DNA from: Alphaproteobacteria bacterium
GTDB taxonomy: Bacteria > Pseudomonadota > Alphaproteobacteria > Caulobacterales > Maricaulaceae
Direction: 5' to 3'
DNA length: 64,000 nucleotides
Assembly (NCBI GenBank): GCA_024742735.1
Contig: JANSXV010000003.1
Location: 124,001 to 188,000, forward strand
Part shown: positions 33,749 through 41,584 of the stretch, one piece after another
Layout: each line of letters begins with the position of its first letter
How positions within the stretch are numbered: the first letter of the stretch is position 1
Program-made: the position numbers and the translations under genes
The notes under the pieces: generated by a model
Told to the model about the DNA's origin: nothing
The model's input: only the letters and a program-made list of their open reading frames with translations
Databases searched by the model: none

Positions 33749-35305
33749 GTGCAGCCCATGCAGATCGAAGCGCTCGTCTCGCTGGCGGGATATTTCGTGT
33801 TGATGCTCGGCATCGGCTTCTACGCGTACAAGAAATCCACTGACGACGTCTCCGGCTACATGCTGGGCGGCCGTCAGCTTCACCCGGCTGTGGGGGCGCT
33901 GTCCGCCGGCGCGTCGGACATGTCCGGCTGGATGCTCATGGGCCTTCCCGGCGCGATCTATGTCTCGGGCCTGGGCGCGGCGTGGATCGCCGTGGGCCTC
34001 GTGATCGGGGCGTATTTCAACTACCTGCTGGTGGCGCCGCGTCTACGCGTCTTCACCGAGGTGGCCGACGACGCGATCACCATCCCCGACTATTTCGAGA
34101 AGCGCTTCAATGACGACACGCGGATCCTGAGGATCCTGTCCTCGGTCGTCATCGTGATCTTCTTCACCCTCTACACCTCCTCCGGCGTCGTGGCCGGCGG
34201 CAAGCTGTTCGAAGCCAGCTTCGGGCTCAACTACTACGCCGGTCTGTTCCTGACCGCCGGGGTGGTGATCGTTTACACGCTCATTGGCGGCTTCCTGGCG
34301 GTGAGCCTGACTGACTTCGTCCAAGGCGTGATCATGTTCATCGCCCTGATCATGGTGCCCATCGTGGCGTTCATGCAGCTGGGCAGCCTGGGCGATATCG
34401 CCGAGGTCACGCGGACCGCCGCAGAGTCGCCCGGCTATCTGTCCATGATCCCGGAGACGGTCACAGCCGTGAGCGTTATCGGCATCATTTCGGCCATGAG
34501 CTGGGGTCTGGGCTATTTCGGCCAGCCGCACATCATCGTGCGTTTCATGGCGATCCGGACCCTGAAGGAAGTCGCCACAGCGCGCCTGATCGGCATGACC
34601 TGGATGATCATCACGGTGATCGGCGCAGTGCTGACCGGCATTCTGGGCCTGGCCTTCGTGACGGTGAACACCGGCGCCATCGAAGCGGCCGCCATCGAGT
34701 TCACCGATCCGGAGACCATCTTCATCCTGATGAGCCAGATCCTGTTCCACCCGCTGGTGGGCGGCTTCCTTCTGGCCGCGATCCTGGCCGCGATCATGTC
34801 GACGATCTCCAGCCAGCTACTGGTCTCCTCGAGCTCGCTGACGGAAGACTTCTACAAGACCTTCCTGCGCCGCAGCGCCAGCCAGAAGGAGCTCGTCCTG
34901 ATCGGGCGTCTTTCGGTGCTGGCGGTGTCGCTGGTGGCGATCTTCCTGGCGTTCGACCGGTCCAGCACGATCCTGGATCTGGTCTCCAACGCCTGGGCGG
35001 GCTTCGGCTCGGCCTTCGGCCCGCTGATCCTGTTCAGCCTGTTCCGCAAGGATATGAGCCGCAGCGCGGCGATCGCCGGCATGGTGACCGGCGCAGTCGT
35101 GGTCCTGGTCTGGCTGTACGCGCCGATCACCGTGATGTGGGGTGGCGAGGAGACCGGCCTGTCCGGCGTGATCTACGAGATCATCCCCGGCTTCCTGGCC
35201 TCCACCGCCGCCATCCTCGTGGTCGACGCCCTGACCAAGGCCCCCAAGGGCAAGGTCAAGGAGCAGTACGAGGCCATGGAGGCCGAGATCGAGGCGCGCA
35301 GCTAG
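33749..35305 (+). CDS. putP: sodium/proline symporter
   Basis: This 518-residue SSSF-family transporter is very close in layout to PutP: LGGRQLHPAVGALSAGASDM split by the Na-binding helix (SAGASDMSGWMLMGLPGA), SWGLGYFGQPHIIVRFMA in the middle and LAAIMSTISSQLLVSSSSL later. About 13 membrane helices are expected. It imports proline with Na+. The location next to proBCA links uptake and synthesis, useful for osmoprotection in saline habitats; the habitat inference is mine. Confidence 0.95.
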   Translation: MQPMQIEALVSLAGYFVLMLGIGFYAYKKSTDDVSGYMLGGRQLHPAVGALSAGASDMSGWMLMGLPGAIYVSGLGAAWIAVGLVIGAYFNYLLVAPRLRVFTEVADDAITIPDYFEKRFNDDTRILRILSSVVIVIFFTLYTSSGVVAGGKLFEASFGLNYYAGLFLTAGVVIVYTLIGGFLAVSLTDFVQGVIMFIALIMVPIVAFMQLGSLGDIAEVTRTAAESPGYLSMIPETVTAVSVIGIISAMSWGLGYFGQPHIIVRFMAIRTLKEVATARLIGMTWMIITVIGAVLTGILGLAFVTVNTGAIEAAAIEFTDPETIFILMSQILFHPLVGGFLLAAILAAIMSTISSQLLVSSSSLTEDFYKTFLRRSASQKELVLIGRLSVLAVSLVAIFLAFDRSSTILDLVSNAWAGFGSAFGPLILFSLFRKDMSRSAAIAGMVTGAVVVLVWLYAPITVMWGGEETGLSGVIYEIIPGFLASTAAILVVDALTKAPKGKVKEQYEAMEAEIEARS

Positions 35306-35331
35306 TCTTGTCTAAGGATGCCGATCGTTCG

Positions 35332-35373
35332 AACCGGGACCGTCCAAGCAATGATGCTTGGGCGGTCCCGGTT
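35332..35373 (+). terminator. strong hairpin terminator after putP
   Basis: A 19-bp stem with one G-T pair (arms start AACCGGGACCG and end CGGTCCCGGTT) closes an ATGA loop, 26 bp after the putP stop. There is no long T run, but the stem is very stable. Confidence 0.75.
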
Positions 35374-35501
35374 TCGGGCTTCGGGGGACCCTTGAAGCTG
35401 GAAACCTCCAAAGGCGCAAGAGGCGACACACGGCCCGCTGGTCGATACGGTCGGCGGCAGGCGCTGTCGCTCCGTCTCGCTCGACTGCAAAGACGCTGAG
35501 G

Positions 35502-35526
35502 CGATACCCCCCCAAAAGGGCTATCG
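35502..35526 (-). terminator. hairpin at the end of the 35521-37350 gene
   Basis: On the minus strand CGATAGCCC pairs imperfectly with GGGTATCG across a T/G-rich loop, and the left arm includes the stop codon of the upstream gene. It is a candidate terminator between two converging genes. Confidence 0.4.
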
Positions 35527-37350
35527 ACTGATTTCCGCGTTTTGCGAAGTAAGGTGAACAGTCCGCGCAGGCACAGCGCGAGCGATAGGCGTTTCATTGC
35601 CTCGCCGTGATCGAATGACAAAGTCGATCTCACCACCCACGTCGCACAATTGTACTGCATCGGTCCGCGTCGGGCGCAACGCAACGCTCAGGCGGATAAA
35701 CCGTCGTCCGTTCGACGTGATCAAGTTAATGTTGGTTGTAAAGTCAGGAAAATCCGATCCGTCGCAACGCAGCTCCGGCCTGAATTCATACAGTCTTCCT
35801 ACAAGCGGATTGTCGGTGCTCTCTTCGATTGGATATTCGAGAGTGAACTCACGGGTCTGAGGATCGACAGCGGTGAGTGACGGTCGGGCCAAGCGAGGTT
35901 TCGTTACGGTGCTGAAGCGCAGCTCCTCAACGGCAAGGTCTAGATATTCGACGCCGCCGGAAACCTGGACCGGTAGCGCAGGCCGAAGACTGAAGCCGAC
36001 TGTTCTGGTGTTCGGATCAAGTTCGGAGGCCGCTCCAGTCACACCATTCGGCGACAGACTCAGCGCCATGAAACAGCCGTAACCGACATGGTCAATATCG
36101 AGGATATTGATGGCGCCACGCTCAAATCCACTAGGATCTGACACACTCCATTCCGAAGTCGATTGGCACATGAAAGACGGTATGCCGTCAGCCCTGACAA
36201 CGATGGTGCCGGATTGATCGTCGATAAGGCTAAGGTCAGCGCGGGATGCATTCTGGGTCATTGCCACACCATCGACCGCCTCGGTCACAATCTCGAAAAC
36301 GGGCCGCTCCCGAAACTCCGCTTGCAGGCGCGCCACCGTTGGCAGACTGAACAGCTTTACATCCTGGGACAGCCGCATCTCGGAGCGCGCTAGGCGCGGC
36401 GCAACGGAAAACTCGCTCGCATCGCCGCCTGTGACGAACTCAAGTCCCGCATCCAGATCCGCTTCACCACCTCCGAAAGGCGTGCGTGCGTCAGCCTCAA
36501 TCACGGTGCGTAATCGATTTGAGTTCGCGTTCACCCGCTGGCGTTCCAGATAATATCCGCTGAAAGACTCTACCAGCTGCAGCGCATTGTCTGGCTCACC
36601 GCCGTTCAAATGAAAATAGTTCCAGAACTCCAACCCGCTGAATATGCGGGCAGAACGCCGGAGTTCTGGGGCTATACGCTGCCCCTGAACCTCTCCATTC
36701 CACATCAGCGCAATAGGCGAGCGGAAGGTGCCTGAGAATATCCGTATTTCGCTACCCAGGCGACGCCCCGTGTCGGCATCGATCACGGCGCGTAAGTGGG
36801 CGGCCGGCTCAACGCCGATCCTGGCGTTCGCGCTGATCGCCGCGCTCAAAGTACTCGTACAATTGGCGGCGAACGCAGTTGCGGTCACACCCGGCGTGAG
36901 AAGGGCTCGCCCGTCGACTGGCTGATCGGAGTTCTCAAAGGAAATCACCTTGTCGCTTAACGCCAACGGCTCGACCTGAGCGACCACGTGAGTGAACAGC
37001 CGCATCAGACTACCTGTCTGAAGGGGCTGGACCAAGCCGCCCTGATCGCGTTCCTGCAACTCAAACTCAGATACGAGGAAATCAGGCACCGCGGTGACTG
37101 GCAAGATTTCATCGGCGCCCCAACGTCTCAATCGAACCCTGGGTCGCGAATCTGGGACGCCAATACAGGCTTCGTAGTGGCGGCCGAAATGGCTTTCAAG
37201 CCAGTATCCGAGCGATGCCGCGCCTGTCTGCGCCAGCGCGTCGCTCACATTCTCTTCAAAGGGCCGTATAGGTTCAGCGAAGGACGGGACTGTTGAGCCC
37301 ACCAATAGACCGAATACAGCTGCGGCCGCTCTTAGTCGATTGCTCTGCAT
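35521..37350 (-). CDS. large secreted protein of unknown family
   Basis: This protein of about 609 residues begins with a clear Sec signal (RLRAAAAVFGLLVG, then STVPSFAEP). The ATG at 37350 is chosen over the frame start 16 codons earlier because the signal peptide begins there and GGGGG precedes it. The rest is rich in beta-type sequence with scattered Cys, and no known domain was recognised. Codon use is less GC-biased than in neighbours, hinting at acquisition. It lies just outside the island, next to its tRNA attachment site. Confidence 0.75.
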   Translation of the reverse strand: MQSNRLRAAAAVFGLLVGSTVPSFAEPIRPFEENVSDALAQTGAASLGYWLESHFGRHYEACIGVPDSRPRVRLRRWGADEILPVTAVPDFLVSEFELQERDQGGLVQPLQTGSLMRLFTHVVAQVEPLALSDKVISFENSDQPVDGRALLTPGVTATAFAANCTSTLSAAISANARIGVEPAAHLRAVIDADTGRRLGSEIRIFSGTFRSPIALMWNGEVQGQRIAPELRRSARIFSGLEFWNYFHLNGGEPDNALQLVESFSGYYLERQRVNANSNRLRTVIEADARTPFGGGEADLDAGLEFVTGGDASEFSVAPRLARSEMRLSQDVKLFSLPTVARLQAEFRERPVFEIVTEAVDGVAMTQNASRADLSLIDDQSGTIVVRADGIPSFMCQSTSEWSVSDPSGFERGAINILDIDHVGYGCFMALSLSPNGVTGAASELDPNTRTVGFSLRPALPVQVSGGVEYLDLAVEELRFSTVTKPRLARPSLTAVDPQTREFTLEYPIEESTDNPLVGRLYEFRPELRCDGSDFPDFTTNINLITSNGRRFIRLSVALRPTRTDAVQLCDVGGEIDFVIRSRRGNETPIARAVPARTVHLTSQNAEISR

Positions 37351-37515
37351 ACGCCCCCACCAATCCGCGCAAAAAATATACCTCTGACTGCGTTTCACAA
37401 TGCCTGAACATAATCAAATTCGCCTCCAGCTCAATAACTGATTGAGCCGCCGCGATGACGCCCTGTGACAAAGAACGATCTGCAGCATGCCGCGGAATGT
37501 CAAAATGCGGAAAAC

Positions 37516-37592
37516 TGGCGTCCCCGACAGGATTCGAACCTGTGACCCTCAGATTAGGAATCTGATGCTCTATCCTGCTGAGCTACGGGGAC
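37516..37592 (-). tRNA. tRNA-Arg (anticodon CCT)
   Basis: The full cloverleaf is readable on the minus strand. The acceptor GTCCCCG pairs with CGGGGAC, the D stem is GCTC/GAGC, and the anticodon stem TCAGA/TCTGA has loop TTCCTAA (anticodon CCT, reads AGG). The T stem ACAGG/CCTGT has loop TTCGAAT, with discriminator G and encoded CCA. It is the left attachment site of the island; the 5' 48 nucleotides recur at 56968-57015. Its upstream leader is now island DNA. Confidence 0.97.
37545..37592. repeat. att site, left copy (inside intact tRNA-Arg)
   Basis: This is the left copy of the 48-bp direct repeat. It covers tRNA nucleotides 1 to 48 (acceptor 5' strand, D arm, anticodon arm and four variable-loop bases). 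Identity stops exactly at the first tRNA base. Confidence 0.9.
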
Positions 37593-37603
37593 CCAATCGA
37601 ACA

Positions 37604-37635
37604 AGCGTCTCAATTCATTGATGAATTCAGACGCT
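37604..37635. repeat. 32-bp inverted repeat next to the tRNA 5' end
   Basis: Arms AGCGTCT and AATTCAT pair with ATGAATT and AGACGCT, 14 pairs with one mismatch per side and a TG centre. It begins 12 bp from the tRNA 5' end on the island side. It could bind the recombination complex or act as a terminator upstream of the tRNA. Confidence 0.6.
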
Positions 37636-37679
37636 CGAAGCGCGATAGATACCGGTTTCTAACAGCTTACGTATCAGCT

Positions 37680-37698
37680 TGGAAGCACTGTGGAAGCA
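37680..37698. promoter_or_regulatory. paired TGGAAGCA sites, left end (candidate integrase arm sites)
   Basis: Two TGGAAGCA units start 11 bp apart. The same arrangement recurs at 56827-56845 near the other end, in the same orientation, with 19 of 20 bases identical. One-helical-turn spacing and position near both att sites fit arm-type integrase or excisionase binding sites. Confidence 0.55.
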
Positions 37699-37840
37699 GC
37701 CGCGCTCATTCGATGGTGTCATGGTCTGCGAGCATCGGTCGCAGGGGAGGAAGTCTTAGAAGAATAGCCGCTCAAGGACCCTGATGCCTCGGGTTCGCAC
37801 CGCATCCCGAATCGATCCGGCCCATATGGCGCTGAAACGC

Positions 37841-37868
37841 AAACCGCCCCCGGCATGACCGAGGGCGG
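37841..37868 (-). terminator. terminator of the monooxygenase gene
   Basis: The minus strand has stem CCGCCCTCGG/CCGGGGGCGG (one mismatch) with loop TCATG, followed by TTT, about 30 bp after the stop at 37899. An almost identical hairpin lies at 41150-41178. Confidence 0.65.
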
Positions 37869-37898
37869 CTCGTCGTGCATTCAGCAAGTTTGAGCGTG

Positions 37899-39461
37899 TC
37901 AGGCGGAGATGGCTGCGCGCAATCCTGCCTGCTCAGGCGTGAACTCTGTGCCGACGATGTGTCCGAATGCTTCAGCCGACCTGATGGTCCGCTCGTAGGC
38001 CGTCGCCTCAGCATCCGAGCCGGTCAGCCTGAACGATGCTGGTGAAAGCGGACCGAACAGAAGCGCGCGCTCAAGGTCCGGGTACTCCGTTAGGTCAGGC
38101 TCGACCCCGCCGAGACGTGAAAAGAGCATCGCCATCATATGCATCGGCACGCCTGCGCCACGTACCGGTTGGTATGCCCCGGTCGTGAGTGCATGACGCA
38201 TCTGATCAGTTTCGGGTTCCCCCTCAGCCCAAGTCGAGGCCAGCCAGCGCGCCTGCAATTCCAAAACCGGGAAGTACGGCCCGGTCAAATTGAACTGGCC
38301 GAGGAAAGCCAGTCCCGGCAGGTCCGGGTGGAGAGTTTCGGCGTAGAGATCAATTCCCTGATCGTCCACCTTAAGCGTTGATGCTGTCTCAGGGTCAAGG
38401 AAAGGCAGCGACAGTTTGAACCCGGTGCCGAACAGGATCGCGTCGGCGGTCTCCTGAGTCCCGTCAGCAAAGCGAACAACCGGTCCCTCGACCGCATCGA
38501 TCCACGGCGCAGTACGGATGCGCCCCTCTGCCACAGCAGGCAGGAAGCCCTGGGCCTGAGTGACGCCCGCCTTCATGATGTCCTCGTCCGGTGTCAGCGC
38601 GCCCCACTGTTCAGGACTGCCGTTCACGGCCACAATCTTCTGCTTCAGGCCTTCCGCAGCGACTTCAGCGGGTAAGTGCTCGCCCGCCAGTGCGGCGGCG
38701 CGTGTAAACATCACATGCTCTGTCGGCACGCCGGATTGCAGCTTGGGCAGAATGTAGCGCTGACGCCGAAAGGCCGTGATGACGCGCGCCCCTGAGTGGG
38801 CGAGATCGGTCGCGATCTCCAACGCGCTGATGGAGCATCCGCCAATCACGACTGTTGCGTCTTTATAGGCCGAAGCTCCCTCGTACTGGCTCGTGTGCTT
38901 CACGCCGAGCTTGCCCGCGAAAGTGTCAAGGCCGGGGACGCGCGGGATGTCCGGTGCAGTCTGACGACCGGTGGCGACGACCACATGGGCAAAGCGCGCG
39001 CTCGTTTGTCCAGTGATCTTGCCCAGCCAGTCTGAAAGATGGGAGGTCCAGCTGTGGTTTGCGTCGCTGCCAGACACCGACCATTCCATCAGCCATGCCC
39101 CATTCGCGTCGCGTGACAGGCGTTCGATCCGGGCTCCGAAGCGGATGCGCTGCGAGAGACCGAACGTCTCCGCATACTCAACGAGGTAGGCGTGCATCGC
39201 CTCGCGCGTGGGATACGTCGGTGTGCCCTCTGGATGATCAAGGTCCGAGAAGGCGGTCATGACCCGGCTGGTGTTCGTCACCATGCCGGGCCAAGTTGCG
39301 CTCGTCGCGCATGCAGCGTTCCACTGCCCGCCGAGATCATAGGACGCTTCGAAGATCACGGGCTCGAAGCCTCGCGCCAGCAGCCAGCGTGCGCAAACAA
39401 GGCCAGCGGGTCCGGCTCCGATGATGGCGACCAGTTTCGGGTCGAGGGCGTCATTGAACAT
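37899..39461 (-). CDS. flavin-containing monooxygenase (class B, FMO-like)
   Basis: This 520-residue flavoprotein has an FAD fold at the start (AIIGAGPAGLVCARWLLARG), a second NADP-type fold (VVIGGCSISALEIATDLA near 190) and an FMO-like FAGKLGVKHTSQY stretch. VVVATGR and LFGTGF are typical of FMO/BVMO enzymes. Such enzymes oxygenate soft nucleophiles (N, S) or ketones using NADPH and O2. A GGAGA site precedes the ATG. It lies 59 bp after the cupin gene in one operon, with a LysR regulator divergent upstream. Confidence 0.88.
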   Translation of the reverse strand: MFNDALDPKLVAIIGAGPAGLVCARWLLARGFEPVIFEASYDLGGQWNAACATSATWPGMVTNTSRVMTAFSDLDHPEGTPTYPTREAMHAYLVEYAETFGLSQRIRFGARIERLSRDANGAWLMEWSVSGSDANHSWTSHLSDWLGKITGQTSARFAHVVVATGRQTAPDIPRVPGLDTFAGKLGVKHTSQYEGASAYKDATVVIGGCSISALEIATDLAHSGARVITAFRRQRYILPKLQSGVPTEHVMFTRAAALAGEHLPAEVAAEGLKQKIVAVNGSPEQWGALTPDEDIMKAGVTQAQGFLPAVAEGRIRTAPWIDAVEGPVVRFADGTQETADAILFGTGFKLSLPFLDPETASTLKVDDQGIDLYAETLHPDLPGLAFLGQFNLTGPYFPVLELQARWLASTWAEGEPETDQMRHALTTGAYQPVRGAGVPMHMMAMLFSRLGGVEPDLTEYPDLERALLFGPLSPASFRLTGSDAEATAYERTIRSAEAFGHIVGTEFTPEQAGLRAAISA

Positions 39462-39520
39462 GTCGAGTCTCCAAAAAATGGGTGCGCCACACCCCGAGGG
39501 ATGAAAGCGCGCCTCAGCGA

Positions 39521-40084
39521 TCAGTTCGGCTGATAGATCGAGCGCGCTTCAGTCGCGAGGCGGCCCATTTCGATGGTGATGCCGCTCGCCTCTGCAAGCG
39601 CCGCCATGCGGGCCTCAAACGGCTCCGGGTTGTCCATTTCTGTGGCTGCGGTCTCAACGCCATCAAAGAAGGCTTCGAAGTCTCCTTCCCCGCTCACAGT
39701 CAGCAGAAGGCGGGCCGGTGCGTCGGAACCATTCCAGAAGGCATGGAGCTGACCGCGCGGCTTGATGACCATCGCGCCTTCACTCACCTGATGCGCTTCG
39801 TCCTCGATCTGGACGGAGACCTCGCCCTCAATCACGTAGAGGAACTCGTCTTCATTCGCATGGATGTGCGGCGGCGTGCCAGGCGAGCGAGGCTCAAGCG
39901 CAATCTCGTAGACGCTCAGGCCGGAAGCGGTTGCAGCCGCCGGAACGACATGCCGCGTGGGGTGCATCGGGACGATGATCTGACGCCCTTGCGTTGGCTC
40001 CACCACTTGAGTCGGATTCGCATATGACACTTCTGAGACAGTTATGACCATGAGTGCAGTGAGTACAGAGGCGGCCTTCAACAT
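39521..40084 (-). CDS. exported cupin-domain protein
   Basis: This protein of 187 residues from the ATG at 40084 (GGGGGA upstream) starts with a signal peptide ending near SYA. The cupin core (about 60-140) has PPHIHANEDEFLYVIEGEVSV, here read as HxH...E metal ligands, and KPRGQLHAFWN with the last His. It could be a metal-dependent dioxygenase, isomerase or binding protein. It is the first gene of the cupin-monooxygenase operon and divergent from LysR. Confidence 0.85.
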   Translation of the reverse strand: MLKAASVLTALMVITVSEVSYANPTQVVEPTQGRQIIVPMHPTRHVVPAAATASGLSVYEIALEPRSPGTPPHIHANEDEFLYVIEGEVSVQIEDEAHQVSEGAMVIKPRGQLHAFWNGSDAPARLLLTVSGEGDFEAFFDGVETAATEMDNPEPFEARMAALAEASGITIEMGRLATEARSIYQPN

Positions 40085-40211
40085 GGTGTATTCCCCCTTA
40101 ACGGAATGATCTGGACCTTCATTTCGTGGCGACTTGCCCAACGACGCCCCTGATCTATGCTCCACCTGCGCCTTCGGAAAATTGTATCTCGTCATAGAGG
40201 GTATCGACCGC

Positions 40212-41138
40212 ATGAATTTCCGGACTTTCGATCTGAACCTGCTCAAGGTTCTCGATGCCCTGCTGCGGGAAGGCTCGACTGTCGGCGCGGCAAGGCGGCT
40301 CGGTCTGTCACAGTCGGCGGTTTCGGCGGCGCTCAACCGTCTCCGACAATCCATCGGCGATGAGCTGCTCGTGCGCCGAGGTGGGCGGCTCGAACCCACA
40401 GATTTCGCGCTCGGTCTGGCTGATCCGCTGCGAAAGACCCTTGGCGAGCTTGAAAGTCTGCTTGAAGCTGATGCGTTCGAACCGGCGACCTCAGACGCCT
40501 GCATCCGGATTTCGGGGCCAGACTACTATTCCGACATGATCCTGCCGCGCCTCGCCGAGATCGTTGAGGCCGAGGCCCCGAACATGCGCTTGCAGATGTT
40601 CGATCTCGTGCCCGAGGATCATTTCGCGACGCTTGACCGGTATGAGGTCGACATCATTCTGATGCCGGAAGGAGCGCTGCCGGACTGGGCCATGTCACGG
40701 CGCATCTTCAACTCAGCCTTCGGACTGCTGGTCAGACGTGGTCATCCCATGTTGGAAGAGGCGGATGGTGAGCCGGCCTTGTCGCTCGACGCTTTCTGCA
40801 AGCTCGGGCACATCCTCTATTCTCCGTCGGGGGAACTCCGGTCCTTCACGGATGACGCGCTCGACCGGCTCGGGCTTACCCGCCGCGTGGCGATGACCCT
40901 TCCGAAGTTCAGCGCCATCGCACACACGGTCAGCCGGACCGACCTGATCGGAACCATGCCACGCACCCTTGCCGAGGAACTGGCGAAGGGCCTCGACCTG
41001 GTCGTATTGAGCCCGCCAGTGGACATCGGCCCGCACCCGATGCTGATGGTGTGGAGCAAGCGATCCCACGAAAACCCCGCCCAAAAGTGGGTGCGCGACC
41101 GCATTGCCGAACTGGTCAGACCGCTTGATGCAAAATAG
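40212..41138 (+). CDS. LysR family transcriptional regulator
   Basis: This 308-residue regulator has an N-terminal winged helix (FDLNLLKVLDALLREGSTV, then AARRLGLSQSAVSAALNRLR) and a C-terminal periplasmic-binding-like effector domain of the NodD/SyrM-like type (MRLQMFDLVPEDHF, DIILMPEG). The ATG at 40212 is used. It is divergent from cupin-FMO, so it most likely controls that operon and itself. The inducer is unknown. Confidence 0.9.
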   Translation: MNFRTFDLNLLKVLDALLREGSTVGAARRLGLSQSAVSAALNRLRQSIGDELLVRRGGRLEPTDFALGLADPLRKTLGELESLLEADAFEPATSDACIRISGPDYYSDMILPRLAEIVEAEAPNMRLQMFDLVPEDHFATLDRYEVDIILMPEGALPDWAMSRRIFNSAFGLLVRRGHPMLEEADGEPALSLDAFCKLGHILYSPSGELRSFTDDALDRLGLTRRVAMTLPKFSAIAHTVSRTDLIGTMPRTLAEELAKGLDLVVLSPPVDIGPHPMLMVWSKRSHENPAQKWVRDRIAELVRPLDAK

Positions 41139-41149
41139 CGGGTGAAACG

Positions 41150-41178
41150 AAAACCGCCCCCGGCAACACCGAGGGCGG
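41150..41178. terminator. hairpin terminator between LysR and the AlpA-like gene
   Basis: CCGCCCCCGG pairs with CCGAGGGCGG (one mismatch) around loop CAACA, and on the minus side TTTT follows. It is nearly identical to the hairpin at 37841-37868, which suggests duplication of a terminator within the island or a shared origin. Confidence 0.65.
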
Positions 41179-41202
41179 CTCACTTTCGTTCGTGGAACCA
41201 GC

Positions 41203-41397
41203 CTACGCGGCTTTGGGCTCCAATCCTTGTTCGATCCATTCAATCAGGTCCTGTTGCCGGTAGCGGATGCGACCATTGGGCAGCTCGATGTAACACGGCC
41301 CACCACCCCGGGACCGCATCCCCTCGAGGGTCCGGTGCGAAAAGCCCACGATCCGGGCCGCTTCCTTGGTGGTCAGGTACACGTGATTGTCGTTCAT
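41203..41397 (-). CDS. AlpA-like excisionase/regulator (MerR-type winged helix)
   Basis: This protein of 64 residues from the ATG at 41397 has the helix-turn-helix pattern LTTKEAARIVGFSHRTLEGM and then GPCYIELPNGRIRYRQQDLIEWIE. This is typical of AlpA/Xis-type DNA-binding proteins on prophages and islands, which direct excision or regulate early genes. An AGGAG lies just upstream. It is divergent from the Rep-like gene, across an AT-rich region. Confidence 0.85.
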   Translation of the reverse strand: MNDNHVYLTTKEAARIVGFSHRTLEGMRSRGGGPCYIELPNGRIRYRQQDLIEWIEQGLEPKAA

Positions 41398-41479
41398 ACG
41401 CACTCCTTTCTCCTGCTGCGGTTCCTTTCGCTTGAGTTCGCCGCGTCGGCGGCACGGCTTGAAGAAAGCATACGAGCCG

Positions 41480-41570
41480 CCTTATGTCTCTTGGGAAAAA
41501 TCGTCGATATTTGCCATATAAAACAATATCTTAAATTTCGTGTAATGATATGTATCGGTTATGTTCGTGC
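41480..41570. other. AT-rich stretch upstream of the Rep-like gene
   Basis: About 90 bp of markedly AT-rich DNA (for example ATAAAACAATATCTTAAATT) in a GC-rich island, lying between the divergent AlpA-like and Rep-like genes. It holds their promoters and could be a DNA-unwinding or origin region for the Rep-like protein; no nick site was recognised. Confidence 0.45.
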
Positions 41571-41584
41571 GGCAGGAGGGTGAA

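Larger units (their letters stand above)
37593..37898. other. left end of the island, non-coding
   Basis: About 300 bp without a convincing gene. It contains a 32-bp inverted repeat next to the tRNA, a pair of TGGAAGCA repeats and the terminator of the monooxygenase gene. It must now supply any promoter for the intact tRNA; none is obvious. Confidence 0.7.
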
